Notes: generated from the sequence alone by a model not told the origin. A stretch of 64,000 nucleotides of DNA from Bursaphelenchus xylophilus (GCA_904066235.2 CAJFCV020000001.1:682001-746000); one strand, 5' to 3'; counted from the first letter of the stretch, positions 7,426 through 19,339 are shown. Numbers and translations: made by a program.

Positions 7426-10400
7426 TTAAAAGGCTCTTTTGGGAACACAGTACTTTCCCAGGTAATAATCACGCCATCGTTCTGAGATTAAGCTCCATCC
7501 GAGGGTGTCGGCAAGCTGAAAACGTCAAATTGAGTAAGAAAAAGCAAATTTTTGAACTTTGGGGACATTTTATACGATGAAAGCGTTGTCAGCAAACATG
7601 GTCTGTAAAACTTTCATCGTATAACCTGTCACCATCAAAAATAGTAGAAAATCAAGGTAAAGTCATAAGGATTCTCCACTTACAATATTAATTACTAGGT
7701 GACATGTTATACGACAAAAACTTCGTAACCAAAAATAGCCTGTAAAACTTTCATCGTATAACCTGTCAACCTCAAAAAAGTCTAAAAAAACTCTCAAAAC
7801 CATGGTAATTTTTCCCACTTAAAACAAATTCCTAGGAGACATCTTATACGATCAAACCTGCACTTCAAAATCTTCGTAAAACTTATATCGTATAGCATGT
7901 CCCCTTTGACAAATCAAGTAAAATATAATCAAAATCATAAACTTAGGTCCCACTCACCTCAAACATGGCGTTCCAAACCAATCGTGCGTCTTTTTGGCTG
8001 GTAATTTTGATCAATTTCTTTAGGGCCAGTCCATAAAACCCATGGGAAAGGCACTGTTTTATCTTCAAAACCTTGGCCTCGTCCGTGTCCATATTCGAAA
8101 TCCTACTGTATTGGACCATAATCTTGTCGATCATTTCCAAATCCACGCAAAATTCTTTGGCCTCTTCTTGAATATCCACTTTTTCTTCAATCCTCTCGGT
8201 CTTCTCCTCATGTTTAATATTTTGATGTTCCTTGACTTCTTCGCCCTTCTCCTGGTCTCCAGAATCGGTCAGTTCGCAGAGCTCTACGCCAGAATCTTTG
8301 GTCGAAATCTTCTGATCGCCTTTTGTAATGTCTTCCGAAGAGGATGAGGAGCTTTCCGAGGTCTTCAGCGAGCGCATTTCGATTCCCTCGTCGGCCTAAA
8401 AAATGTCGATTTTTGTGCGAAAAAATTGATGAATGTGGTTGAAAATAATGATGTAAATCTACTATTAGCTATTATTCCAAATCAAAACAGTTTTTCTATG
8501 ATTTTAGAAGTCGGAGACACTTTATACGATAAAAAATCTTTTTGACTTTTTCTGCGTATAAAATGTCTCAACCGCTAAAAATGCGCGCGAAATAAATAGA
8601 AACAGTAATAAAACTACAAGGCTTATTTTAATCTAAAACCAATTTTGTAAATGAGACATCTTATACGACGGAACGTGCTTCTGGTAATTTTCTTCGTATA
8701 AAATGTCGCCCTTCGAAAAATCCGCTAAAAATTGCATTTCCAGCAATCAAATTGCACGTTTACTCGGATGAAATCAATTTCCGAAATATCGGAATGACCA
8801 AAAGACATCTTATACGATGAAACATGCCTTTTCCTTTTCCATCGTATAAAATGTCCCCTAGCAAGATGTTTTGGCCGTCCACGTTAAAGAACCTCTGAAA
8901 TTAGTTATTCTTCACTACCAACCCAAAAATTTTCGAATTTACTGCACAAGAGACATTTTATACGACAAAACATGTCTTTCTCCCCTAAAATATCCCAAAT
9001 TCTAGAAAAAATGTCGTACCGAGTCTTCTCCACTGTCTTTTTCTTTCTCTTCGGCTTCCTCAACCCTCCTCCGAGTCTCAGCAACTTCTACGGTTTTTTC
9101 CACACTCTGATTTTCCCATCCCAGCCAGCTTCCGTCGAATTGTTCCGGTCTGTCAGTAAATCCTTGGTCATAAACCAATTTGAACTGATTTTGGAAAACC
9201 TTCGGGATATTCTTTGGATTCTTGGCCAAGAAATTGTCCAACAGGGTGGTAGCGAGGATCTTGTGGACCTCTTCCAATTTTTGACGCTTATCCAGCGACT
9301 CTCTGAACATTTTTATATTATTCATGACAAAAGATCAAACAATTTGAATTTTTGGTGGAAAGAAGTACCAAAATCAATCCAAAACTTAGAAAAAATTTCT
9401 TTAAATTCCCTTACGCTTTCTCCTCGAGCAATTCCAAATCTCTATGGCTTCGGTTTCCGGTGAATTTTAGAACTTCTTCCATTCCAATCAAGCCAATCAA
9501 TTTGTTGGCCAATTCGTAAATCTCTTTGACATTCCTCTCCTTCTTGCTGTATTGCAAGCTTAGACGCGCCAGTAACAATACAATATTATCCGGATATTCA
9601 TCAGAAAGCTCTTTGTAAAGGCTCTCGGAGATTTTTTCGTCACTTGTTTGGAGCATCTGAGAGATTTTGAAATCGCGAAGGGCGTCTGAAAATTACAAAA
9701 TAAGCCTTATAGGTGCAGTTCTATAGAGCAATGCCGAAGGAAAATGTTCTTTCAAGCGGGCGACATTTTATACGATGAAAACTTCAAAACCATCTTTCAT
9801 CGTATAAAATTTCTCTGCTGTCTACCAAACTACTAAAAATCACACACAGCGTATAAAAGTGTCCCAACTGATACTACTATTTTCAATTATATCCAAAAGG
9901 GGTCATCTTCTACGACCAAACAGGTTCTGAAGGTTTTGTCGTATAAAATGACTCCTTAAAAGATATTGTGGTATAACTGAGTATCAATTGGGTTTCATTT
10001 GACGCTGTGTTTGATTTTCAGTAGTTTAGGGGAGAGATGAGACATTTTATACGATGAAAAATGATTTTGAAATTGTCATCGTATAAGATGTCTCCTTCAC
10101 CTCAAATTACAAAACACTTTATTCTACATCAAAACACACTCCATAACCTCTCTACGTTTTCAATTTCATCCATTTATCCAACCCAAACCCCTTCAAAATC
10201 GATCATCTTACCCTTGAACTTCATTTCAGGTGTCTTCGACTCATCTTTTCGATTTTTCAGCTCCACAACTCTGTTCGCTTTGCTCATCGCTGCTCTTGGA
10301 AACGCGCTAAGCTGCATAGTGACTGTCTGTCCGGGATCTGTTGCCGTGAGACTCATGGTTCCGTACAAACAATCGCCGTTTCTGGACCAGGTCGGCAGGC

Positions 10401-13400
10401 TTTCCGTGCCACTGTAAAAGGCGGTCTTCGTCTGTCCGGGTCGCATCGCCAGGCTCGATATCGTGTTGTTTCCCTTCTTTTGGGCGGCTTGATAGGTGTG
10501 ATAGATGCTGATCGTAATGGGCTTCAATTTGATGCGCATTTCGAGGGGCGCGGACGTGAATTTCTCGAGGAAAACGGTGTCCTTGTGTCTTAGTTGGACC
10601 TCCAGTCGATAATCGCCCTTTTCCAGGCCGCGATACTCCCTCCCCGAGTAGGGAGGGATTAGTTTTTGGTGCTCAAAAAGTTGCATTGTGAGACATTCGA
10701 TCTGATTTCCGTAGTAATGGTCCGCGACGCCGGGGAGGGAGAATTTGAAAGTCGAAGAGACTTCGGATTTGATGTGGTAGGTCAAGAACAAAGCGTACAT
10801 TTTGACGTTGTCCATGAAGAAAACACGTTCGTCTAGGGGCTCAATTCGAAAATTTCTTGGCAATTCGAGCCTACGAAGCCAATCAAAGATCAGGGATGGC
10901 TTCAGGGTCATGTGTGAGAGCTCGTTGCACAAGGTCATTTCGCCAACTGCAGGGCCAGAATACTGAAAATTCGAATGTAAACGGATCAAAATCCAATTTC
11001 CAGATCATTCTAGGCTCTTCGAATGAGAAAGAGCCATCTTATACGACAAAACATGTTTTACCTTATAAAATGTCTCCCGGATAATTATGAGTACAAAAAG
11101 CAGTAGATTTCTTGGAAAGCGCTTCCAAGAAACAATTTTTTCGAATATCAATGAAAAGCAGCCATTATATATGATAGAACATGTTTCATCGTATAAAATG
11201 TCTCCAACATGATGAATGCTAAAAAAAAAATTCCTGGGTTTAGAATAAATGCCCATTGTATAGATTTTCTATCAATTTCAGAAAGTTGTCAGTTTTTGCG
11301 GACATTTTATACGATAAAACATGTTTCATCGTATAAAATGGCTGTTTTTCATTGATATTCGAAAAATTGTTTAATCGGAAGCACTTTCCAAGAACTCTAC
11401 CAATTTTCGGACCCATGCAAATCCAGAAGACATTTTATACGACGAAACATGTTTCATCGTATAAAATGTCCCAGAGCCTCTCATTACGCGACAAAACCGC
11501 TTACCATATCGCTGATACTCACGTAGTACCCAAGGAACGTAAATTCGGCTTCAATTTCCGTTTCGCGGTCAAAATTTGACCACTCTAACAGGGCACAAAA
11601 CTCCAAAGAACTGCGATCTCTGACCCATTTGGTCACCGAGATTTCAGAGAGCGGCTCCAGAGTGTACAACTAAAATTACGAGACATTACGGTCACTAAGA
11701 CAGCAAAAATGACATTTCTATATTCAATTTCAACAATCCTCACTTCGTATTCATCTTGCGCGGCGACTTTTTGGGCAAAATTTAGGTAGATTTTGGCCGT
11801 TGATCGCTTATTCGTTGACTTTATTTTGACCGACACTTCCGTGGAATTCGATGGGCATTGCAGGAAAAGCCTTTCGGGCTGTCCTGCAGTCAATTTAAAT
11901 CTTGTTTTCAGCGAATTTTCGCCTTTTTCCAGCTCCAACGGCTTGATTACAGTAATTGGGACGCGGAACAACGGCGGCGCATTCGACGTTCCTGCTCTTG
12001 GGCTCAATTTGAAGCCTGCATCATAGCCGACAATCTCCGTGTAGTGAACTCTTCCGGCTTCTAGATTAGCAGGGTCAACGCGCACTTGAAAGCTGGCGTG
12101 TTCATTGGCAAGGTGGATATTTTTTGTGTGTTTAACGTAGGGTGCTGAGGATTCAAGACGAATTTGTCGTTGGAATTTGTGTTTGGAGACAATATCTCCT
12201 ACAAAATTGAAAAATTATGATGAGATTTCGCAATGTGACATTTTATACGATTAAAAATCCAAGTAGAAAAAGCACATGTTTCATCGTATAAAATGTTGTT
12301 TATGGTAAAAAATTTGGGTAGAAATTGAAAATGACTGTCTTGTCATCTTATACCATAAGCCATTTCTATAATGGTGACCTGTTACACAATGAAAATGAAT
12401 AAATGACAAAAAACATGTTTCATCGTATAAGACGTCACGTATAAAAAAATTGAATTATAAATTGAAGGAAATATGATTTTACTTTGATATCAGTTATATT
12501 TTCTCCAATGGCGACATGTTATACGATTAAAATGAAGAAATGGCAAAAAACATGTTTCATCGTATAAGAAGTCACTTATACAAAAAAATTTAATTAGAAA
12601 CTGGAGAACACATGATTTTCCTTTGATATCAGTTATATTTTCTCCAAGCGACATTTTATACCATGAAAACTACAAATATAAAAGAGGACAGGTTTCATCG
12701 TATAAAATGTCGCCATAACCCAAAATTACCCCGAAATCTTAAAAATCTCTTCCCACTTACCTTTGCGATTCCGAAACCGTGGCTCAATCCAAACCTTGTA
12801 GTCCGTGGTATGTTGTAATTGGTATGGGTCTCTAATATAGATCCCCTTCTTTTCATGGTCACTTCCGCCGCTCGAAACATGGCCCACAGTCACCACAAAG
12901 TCTGACAGTGTTTCTGGGAGACTCTCCAATTTTTTCAAGGCTTCAAACGCTCCGGGAAGATTGATAATTCCATTTCCATAGTCCAATTTGGTCAGCTTCT
13001 CGGAATCCAATGGTCTGGCCGAATTTTCCATCGCTAGCTTTAATTTTAGCGGCGACATTGGGATGTTTGCACTTTTCGCCGCACTCAGGAGGCATGCCGC
13101 GCATCCCAGGGCATTCGGCGCCGCCATGGACGTGCCGTTTTTGCATTGCGCCGCATTTTGCGAGTACAGGGGCATGCCGGCGATGGCGGCGCCCGGCGCC
13201 GTGAAATTGATGCCCAGCCGGCCGTCCGAGGTGGGTCCTCTGGACGAGAAATGAAGCATACAGGTTTCGCGTTTCTCCGAAGTTCCGTAGAGGACTTCGG
13301 TCGCATCCTCCGGGAGGATGGCGCCCACCGAAATCACGGCCGACGTTTGGGCGGCCGGATCGCAAAGACTGGACAAGGCGGGGCCCTCGTTGCCGGCGGA

Positions 13401-16058
13401 CGCGAAAAATGCGATTCCCTCGTCGTAGATGAGCTTGTTCAGGTACTCGAGGAGGGTGCCGGTGGGCTGAACGGCTGAGTGGGCTCCTCCGTAGGAGAAA
13501 TTTACCAAGTCGACCCCAATTTCCGCGCAATAATTTATCTGAAATCAAAAATTTTAGTTAGGAAACATAAAATTAAAACGAATTAAAACAAAATACAACC
13601 TAAATAGCTTTTTGTTAAATGGCTTTAAAATCATGTATAACACAAAAAAAATTTAAAAAAATTTTTTTTCAAAAAATCTTAAAAATTTTTAAAAATATTT
13701 TTGTCATAAAACAACTATATTTAGATACTACAATCCTTGTCACACCTTGATAACTCCGAATAACGGCATTTTCAACCATTAAAACCAACCAAAAACCCCT
13801 TAAAAATCAAAAAAATCATCAAAAATTTTAGTTAGCAAACGTAAAATTAAAACAAATTAAAAAAAAACAGCCTTATTGGCTTTTTAGAGGCTCTAAAATC
13901 AAGTATAACCAAAAAAAATACATAATTTTTTTTTTTTTTTTTTTTCAAAAAATCCTAAATTTTTTTTTAAATATTTTAGCCATAAAACAACTATATTTAG
14001 AGACTAAAGCCCTTGTCACACCTGGATAACTCCGAAAAGTTCTATTTTCACCCGTAAAACCAACAAAAACCCCTCAAAAATCAAAAAAATCATCAAATTT
14101 TAACCTAAAACAATATAAAACCCCTCCTACCGCTCGTGCAAAGGCCTGTCCAAGGGATCTTCCTCGATTCCTGTTATCTCCAATGACAATAGAGACGATT
14201 TGCGCGCCCGGCGCCAATCCGCTGCATTCGGGTTGGTCGGGATAAAAGGCCGCCGCAATATGTGCACAGTGCGTTCCATGGGACCCTGAAGGCGTCGTGA
14301 TTTCCAACAAATTCCCGTTGTTTCGGATGGCCAGACAGTAGGTTAGAGAGTCTAAAGAAGGAATTCGAAAAAAAAAATTAAATTTTTACCTTCAGCTGTT
14401 AAAAATCCCCATTGTCTTTCATGCCGGAAATCGGTCATTGGAGTGAATTTTGCGAGGTCCCCACGGAAAGTCGTGTCCAGACAGGCTCTAAAATACAATC
14501 AATAATAGTCTGGCTCAATTTTATATACCAAATCTCACTTTGATTTTGAAAAATTTTTAAAAAAAATTTGAAAAAAAAATACAAAAATTTAACCAAAAAC
14601 AATATTTTTTGAGATTTTAATGTCAAAAAAATTTTTTGTAAAACATGGTCAAATCGGCCAAGAAACTCTGTCAAGCTCGTATTTTACAAAGAAAATCATT
14701 TTTTTCAAATTTTTCAACTCAATTTAAAAAAAAACCAAAAATATTACCAAAAACAACGTTTTTTTAGATTTACACCCCCAAAAAGCAAAAAATTAAAAAA
14801 AATTTAAGTATGCTTCAGATACTCAGTCCGTATTTTACCTATTACTTTCAATTTCACTTTCATTTTTTTACTCCAATTTGAAAAAAATCAAAAAAAGGTA
14901 AAAGTCATACCTAAAATAACGTTTTTTTTTGAGATTTACACCCTGCAAAGAGCAAAAAATCCAAAAAATCGAGTGTGCTATAAATCTTCAGGGCATATTT
15001 TACCTATTTCATTCATTTTTACTTTCATTTTTCCAGTTCAATTTGAAAAAAAATCAAAAAAAAATTAAAAATCATCCCCTAAAACAATTTTTTTGCGATT
15101 TAGTCTCAAAACCCCCAAAAATCCACTCCAATTTACCTCCACCTCTCTCCGTCATGCCAAACCACGCAATCCAACGCGGGTCCGGAGTCGATTTTACTGC
15201 CGAAACCCCGCAAATATTCCAATTGAAACTCCAAATCCCTTCGTTTCCATTTATCGGTCAAATTTTTCGAACTTTGCCCTACGGCATTAATGTGATTGTT
15301 CAATTTCTTCAAGTTCTCGGCTATCAGACCCGCGTGTCGCGGAATGAGCTCGTTTTCCAGGCGAGAATCGCGAATTCGCGTCAATAATTCGGGTGGGTAC
15401 AGCTCAAACAGCCTCTTCAAACCGAGCCGATATTCGCCGGAGGGGTTGGTCCATCTCTCTGGGATCTAAATGACAAATGAATCAGCTGTTCAACTTGGCC
15501 TACCTTCAATTTCCTCCCACTGAGACCCAAAATTTCCCGGGTTTCATCGATTCTTCGTACCTCGGTGGTGATCACATCGCCCGAGCCGGTAAAATTGACG
15601 GCATCAATGATTTTCGGCAGCCCGTTTGATGTGGTTTGAAGGCCCGGAGCCGCCAGGTCCACTCCCATGTCAAGAATTGCGATAACAGTGCCGCGACCAT
15701 CAAATTCGGGATTTTTTGCGAGAAAGTCGGGCTGAAATGGCAGGTGCAATATAAAACGGATGAAAATGAAGTAAAACTTTGAATATTTTAAAAAGTTTAC
15801 GGTAAATAAAGATAGAACAGACCTTACTCTAGCTTATTTACCTTATTTTACCGGACAATTCACTCGAAATTATCGTATATTAACTTAGGTAAAAAATTAG
15901 GTATTGATCAACTAAATCAATATAAAATCATAATCCTAAATCCAAAAAAATCTGCCAAAAGACGTAATAAGCTGTGAAATTACTTGTCCAACGATATCCT
16001 TCGGAATGAGCTGATGAAACGGCCATTTTTCATCTTCTCCATCGTAATCTCCACTCAT
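7426..16058 (-). CDS. tpp-2: tripeptidyl-peptidase II (13 exons)
   Basis: Large cytosolic serine exopeptidase of the subtilisin clan that removes tripeptides from peptides released by the proteasome. Exons: 16058-15984, 15731-15504, 15465-15137, 14487-14390, 14351-14131, 13538-12761, 12198-11744, 11669-11523, 10962-10212, 9685-9415, 9302-9020, 8395-7958, 7515-7426. Every junction has GT-AG and matching phase, giving 1387 residues, somewhat longer than human TPP2 (about 1250). The catalytic set is visible: D46 in ILDMGVD, H268 in GSHGTHCAH, N367 in SAGNEGP, S454 in NGTSMAAP. The C-terminal end (LGW...YCV) also fits the family. Oddities: Met replaces the usual Thr/Ser after the catalytic Asp, and exon 12 encodes a long acidic S/E/K insert (about residues 1212-1290). 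Upstream of the ATG the frame stays open to a possible acceptor at 16115, so an N-terminal extension is possible. Five introns are packed with a hairpin repeat. Confidence 0.93.
7562..7905. repeat. hairpin family P, three copies in tpp-2 intron 12
   Basis: Copies at 7562-7632, 7698-7770 and 7833-7904. Each has a left arm like GACATTTTATACGATGAAA and a complementary right arm like TTTCATCGTATAACCTGTC, with a loop of about 30 nt. Confidence 0.85.
8513..9015. repeat. hairpin family P, four copies in tpp-2 intron 11
   Basis: Copies at 8513-8571, 8653-8712, 8801-8858 and a degenerate one at 8950-9015 whose right arm runs into the exon 11 donor. Loops are 20-25 nt. Confidence 0.85.
9758..10095. 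repeat. hairpin family P, copies in tpp-2 intron 9
   Basis: Copies at 9758-9815, 9901-9955 and 10039-10095, plus a half arm at 9847-9868 ('gcgtataaaagtgtcc'). Confidence 0.85.
11030..11475. repeat. hairpin family P, four copies in tpp-2 intron 8
   Basis: Copies at about 11031-11076, 11160-11205, 11299-11344 and 11427-11472. The last is close to the perfect palindrome: GACATTTTATACGACGAAAC, then ATG, then the complementary arm. A larger inverted repeat (11109-11165 against 11337-11392, 57-nt arms) encloses two of them. Confidence 0.88.
12235..12715. repeat. hairpin family P, four copies in tpp-2 intron 6
   Basis: Copies at 12235-12298, 12340-12440 (decayed left arm), 12514-12575 and 12648-12714. 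Two neighbouring units (about 12380-12460 and 12520-12590) also share flanks, so this intron contains a tandem duplication of about 160 bp. Confidence 0.85.
13545..14110. repeat. tandem duplication within tpp-2 intron 5
   Basis: A unit of about 273 bp begins at 13545 ('aaaattttagttag'), again at 13818 and in part at 14091. The shared block 'cataaaacaactatattta' appears in the first two units. Confidence 0.7.
14500..15130. repeat. degenerate tandem repeat in tpp-2 intron 3
   Basis: About four A/T-rich units of 160-170 bp. Each contains a 'caatttgaaaaaaa' stretch, then 'aaaacaa(c/t)gttttttt', then 'gattta(c)acc'. Confidence 0.5.
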
Positions 16059-16059
16059 C

Positions 16060-16950
16060 TCTGATGGATCGGAAAAACTGTTGGAAAACTGTACAATTCT
16101 GACACGGGAGGAGTGCTGAGAGCCTTAGGCCTAAAAATAGCACAATAATATAGCAGAAAATCGAATAAACGCGCGCAAAAACAACGTGAAAATCAACATT
16201 CCACTTGTTGGTCTCCAAAATAATATCCGAAAAATTTATGGCACTCAAATCGAGACGAAGGTCTGAAAATATCCGAGACGGCCAGCCAAAACAAAGTCGT
16301 TTTGACAATCCGAGTCTGGGAAAAAGGTCAAAAAACAACATTAAAATGGGCGGCCTTTGGACGGTCAGGTGGTGGAGAAAAACAACGGAAAAACTGTGCA
16401 AAAAGACGGTAATAGGGTAAAAATTGTGGTCGATATTGTCAATGAAGGTATTTGGAAGTTAACTTGATACTTTTGACAACATTTTGGCCAAGAAAAGTAA
16501 AAGCAACTTGGCCAGGAAAAGACTTGACACCGACGGGTCAACTCTCACTCTACAATTCAAAACCGGACCAAAGTAAAGATGAAAAAGATGTTGAACCTTC
16601 CTAAAAATAACCTTAGCTCCAAAATAAATTAGTTTTTCACTCACAACACTTTTTTCCCGCTATCTACGATATACTTGATAATTCGTAAAAAATGTCCCGT
16701 TTTCAACGAATTCCGCCGCCAATTTTACTGTAAACACAAAATTGAGGCCTTCAACGAATTCCTGCGGTCGTAATTAGCGATTGCATCAGATTTAACATGT
16801 GGAATCAACAAAAAATAATAAGCCTTTTGCCCGTCTAAACTAAGATCACCGCAAATTAAACTCTTGAACTTTTATCATCCGCCTAATTCAGCCTGAGTAT
16901 CCACACGATGACCCAAACAGCCTTTTTTTGATAAATATTTTGTTCGAACG
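16060..16950. other. tpp-2 upstream region, gene-free
   Basis: No recognisable domain in any frame. A possible alternative acceptor for an upstream tpp-2 leader exon is at 16116-16117 (minus CTCTCAG). No clear TATA box. Confidence 0.3.
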
Positions 16951-16959
16951 CTCTCGGGG

Positions 16960-17070
16960 ACGTTCGGGAGAAAAGCCCGGAAAAGGCGTCGGAGGGGCGG
17001 TGCCAGGCCGCACGGCTCGTCGCCGGCTCGCGGAACCGAGTCTGCGTGGAGCGAAGTGCACGTGAACTAC
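16960..17070. promoter_or_regulatory. GC- and CpG-rich island upstream of tpp-2
   Basis: An abrupt block of about 110 bp with many CpG dinucleotides in otherwise A/T-rich DNA, 0.9-1.0 kb upstream of the tpp-2 start. It could be a promoter or non-coding first exon; no specific motif is recognised. Confidence 0.3.
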
Positions 17071-17079
17071 TTGTCTGCA

Positions 17080-17700
17080 GCTATTTTTGGAGAAAGATTA
17101 GGTTTTTTGGGGGAAAATTGGGAAAGATTAGGGTTGGTTGAGGTCTAAAGTAATATGGCCAGTGCTCGGACAAGAAGGCTGGGATTTCTTTGAAATTTCG
17201 CCTAGAGAATTTTCATAGGTCACGTTTCCATTGCTGAAAATTTTAGCTAAAGCTTTCAAGTTACAGCTGAGATATGCAATGGTCTGATGAGAGACTGTGG
17301 AAAATGAGGAGAGACGGAGAGAGAAAACGTATTTTTGGCTATATCTTTGCAAATATCGGCCTGAAAAAATCAATTTTTTCCACAGTTGTTTTACAGCGCA
17401 TGTCCAAGAGAATGAAAATTTTTTGGGCTGAAAATCGAAAAAAAAAAATTCTAATTTTTTTAATTTTTTTCTATTTTTTTTTTTCAAAAAAAATTTTCTT
17501 GATCTCAAGACCCTCTGGCTCAAGTCGAGATCAATTTTCACATTTTTCACGTCTCCGCCTGCCCACAAGATGAGTGTTTTCTGCCCAACTTACCATCAAA
17601 TCTCTATTGTTTCGACGAAAAGCGACGCATTTTTTGATCACGCTTTGATAGTCGTTGATAATCACCACGCGGGTGAAATTAAAAGAGTGGAGTCAGCAAG
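17080..17700. other. gene-free A/T-rich stretch
   Basis: No coding signal; poly-A/T tracts around 17440-17500. Confidence 0.3.
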
Positions 17701-17759
17701 GTGCGTGAAAAGAGATGGTCATGCGATTTTTCTAGACGCAAGGCAAGTCGCCGGAGTGG

Positions 17760-18240
17760 TTTCAGCGACATGCACTGTGCGAAAACAAAAGTTCAAATTG
17801 CACGGTGCGATTTGTTGCATTTTGCACAGTGCACTTTGTCGCTAATTTCGCACAGTGCCAACCGCGAAAAAAGTCGTCTGCACGGTGCAATTTGTTGTTT
17901 TCTGCACAGTGCAAATTTCTTTTTGGGCTGTCGCTCGCACCCTGACTTTTTTCGCACTGTGCAAGCGTCAAAAAACTTTTTTGTCGCTAATTTCGCACAG
18001 TGCAAACCGCAAAAAAATCGTTTGCGCGCTGCAATTCTTTATGCTCAGCGATATTTCGCCGCACAATGCAAAAATCAAAAAAAAAAAAAAAAAGTGAGAA
18101 AGCATTTTCACAAAGTGCCTGGACATTTTTTTGCTTTCTCTCAGTGCGTCTTCATTTTTGTTTTGCCAACGCACTGTGCATTTTTACCTTTGCGCACCGT
18201 GCAAACTCAAAAAAGCCGATTTTTTTGAGTTTCGGCCGTG
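17760..18240. repeat. dense family D (CACAGTGC) block
   Basis: More than ten copies of 'cacagtgcaa', 'gcacggtgca' or 'gcactgtgc' within 480 bp, in alternating orientation, with spacers such as 'gtcgctaatttcgcacagtg'. Looks like several nested or tandem elements. Confidence 0.65.
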
Positions 18241-18382
18241 CACATTTTTGAGCAAAGCCGCAGCGGCGCAGTTGGAAAAACCTCACGCCGCAGCGATATT
18301 TCAAGCGCAGAGTGCAAAAAAAATGTGAGTAAACGGTTCAAGAACTCGCAATTTTTTTGTGAACGGACGACAAAAAGTCCAT

Positions 18383-18505
18383 GCGTCGGAATCGCCCATC
18401 ATCGCTTTGCGACTGCAAGCCGCGGCTTGGAATTTGGTGCGCGATAGCGGCGAGGCGAGACATTTTGCTGCGACAATCCGCCGTTATTTTCCCGACAGAC
18501 TGATA
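18383..18505. repeat. MITE family A2, right part
   Basis: 'atcgcccatcatcgctttgc' interior and TTTTCCCGACAGACTGATA end; the left terminus is missing. Confidence 0.7.
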
Positions 18506-18599
18506 GTTCAGAAACCAACTGGAAAATGATAAGGAACTTTGAGTGCCCCACCTAAAAGACTTTTCTTGCCGAGAAAATCAAAAAAAAAAATCAAAGAAA

Positions 18600-18880
18600 A
18601 ATTGACGAGAATCTCAAACTAATCGGACCGTCCGCCCCCCTCAGACCCTCAAAAATGTCTGGCCACAGGAACGTTTGGCCATTTCTCAATTCCCTAGCCA
18701 AAAAACCCGTCGAAAAGCCCCCCTCGTCTCGCTTCTCCCGCTTTTTTGTGGATTTGGCTGCAGACGAAAAGAGCGGAACGAGCTCGCAAAGAGGAAAGCA
18801 GAGTTCGCCTCGGGGAACGTTGAGAAATCGCCCCAAAGACTCTCGAGACTCCGGTTCACGTGCGTTTTAATGCGCGTATA
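18600..18880. other. unique island
   Basis: Moderate-GC non-repetitive DNA, open in two opposing frames, with no start context, splice partner or known domain. Could be regulatory. Confidence 0.25.
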
Positions 18881-19149
18881 ACAAAGGATGACGAAAAATG
18901 GAAATGGGAGGCTGCAGGTCTGGAATTACAAAATTACGGGGCTTTCAAAATGAAAAAGTTCGGGAAAGCGATGAATAAGGAAATTGGAAGTGCGGAAAAT
19001 TCGCTCTTTGGACTTTTTTTGAATATTTGGATAAAACTTGTGAACAATATGGTAGAAGTACGACGAGCAGTTTTTAAAAAATTTTGCGACCATATTAAAA
19101 AATTTAGTTGTGGCCTAACCACGGTAAGTGTTAAAGATTTACCGCAGAA

Positions 19150-19335
19150 TTATGGCCAAAAAGTATTTTTCTCTCTGACCGAACTCGTGCTCTGCGTACT
19201 CTCTCGGCCGCAGAGATCGTTTAATATCTCGGCTATGCCTGGAAATCGCGAGCTAAAATTTTAAAAAATTGATATGTTGCCCGCGCTAGAGACGTGTGCA
19301 AAATTTGAAGAAAATCTGAGGGGCTACTTGTAAGT
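19150..19335. repeat. family C fragment
   Basis: Same order as the right half of 59868-60326: 'ggccaaaaag', 'tactctctcgg', 'gagatcgtttaatatctcgg', 'gcgagctaaaatttt'. Confidence 0.6.
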
Positions 19336-19339
19336 TCAA

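Noticed and set aside
7562..12715. CRISPR-like array (regular short palindromic repeats)
   Set aside because: Repeats are hairpins in introns of a eukaryotic gene, spacing is irregular, arms vary, and there are no cas genes.
16030..16401. Hydrophobic minus-strand frame overlapping tpp-2 exon 1
   Set aside because: It is in a different frame from the conserved WPFHQLIPKD sequence and has no recognisable domain.
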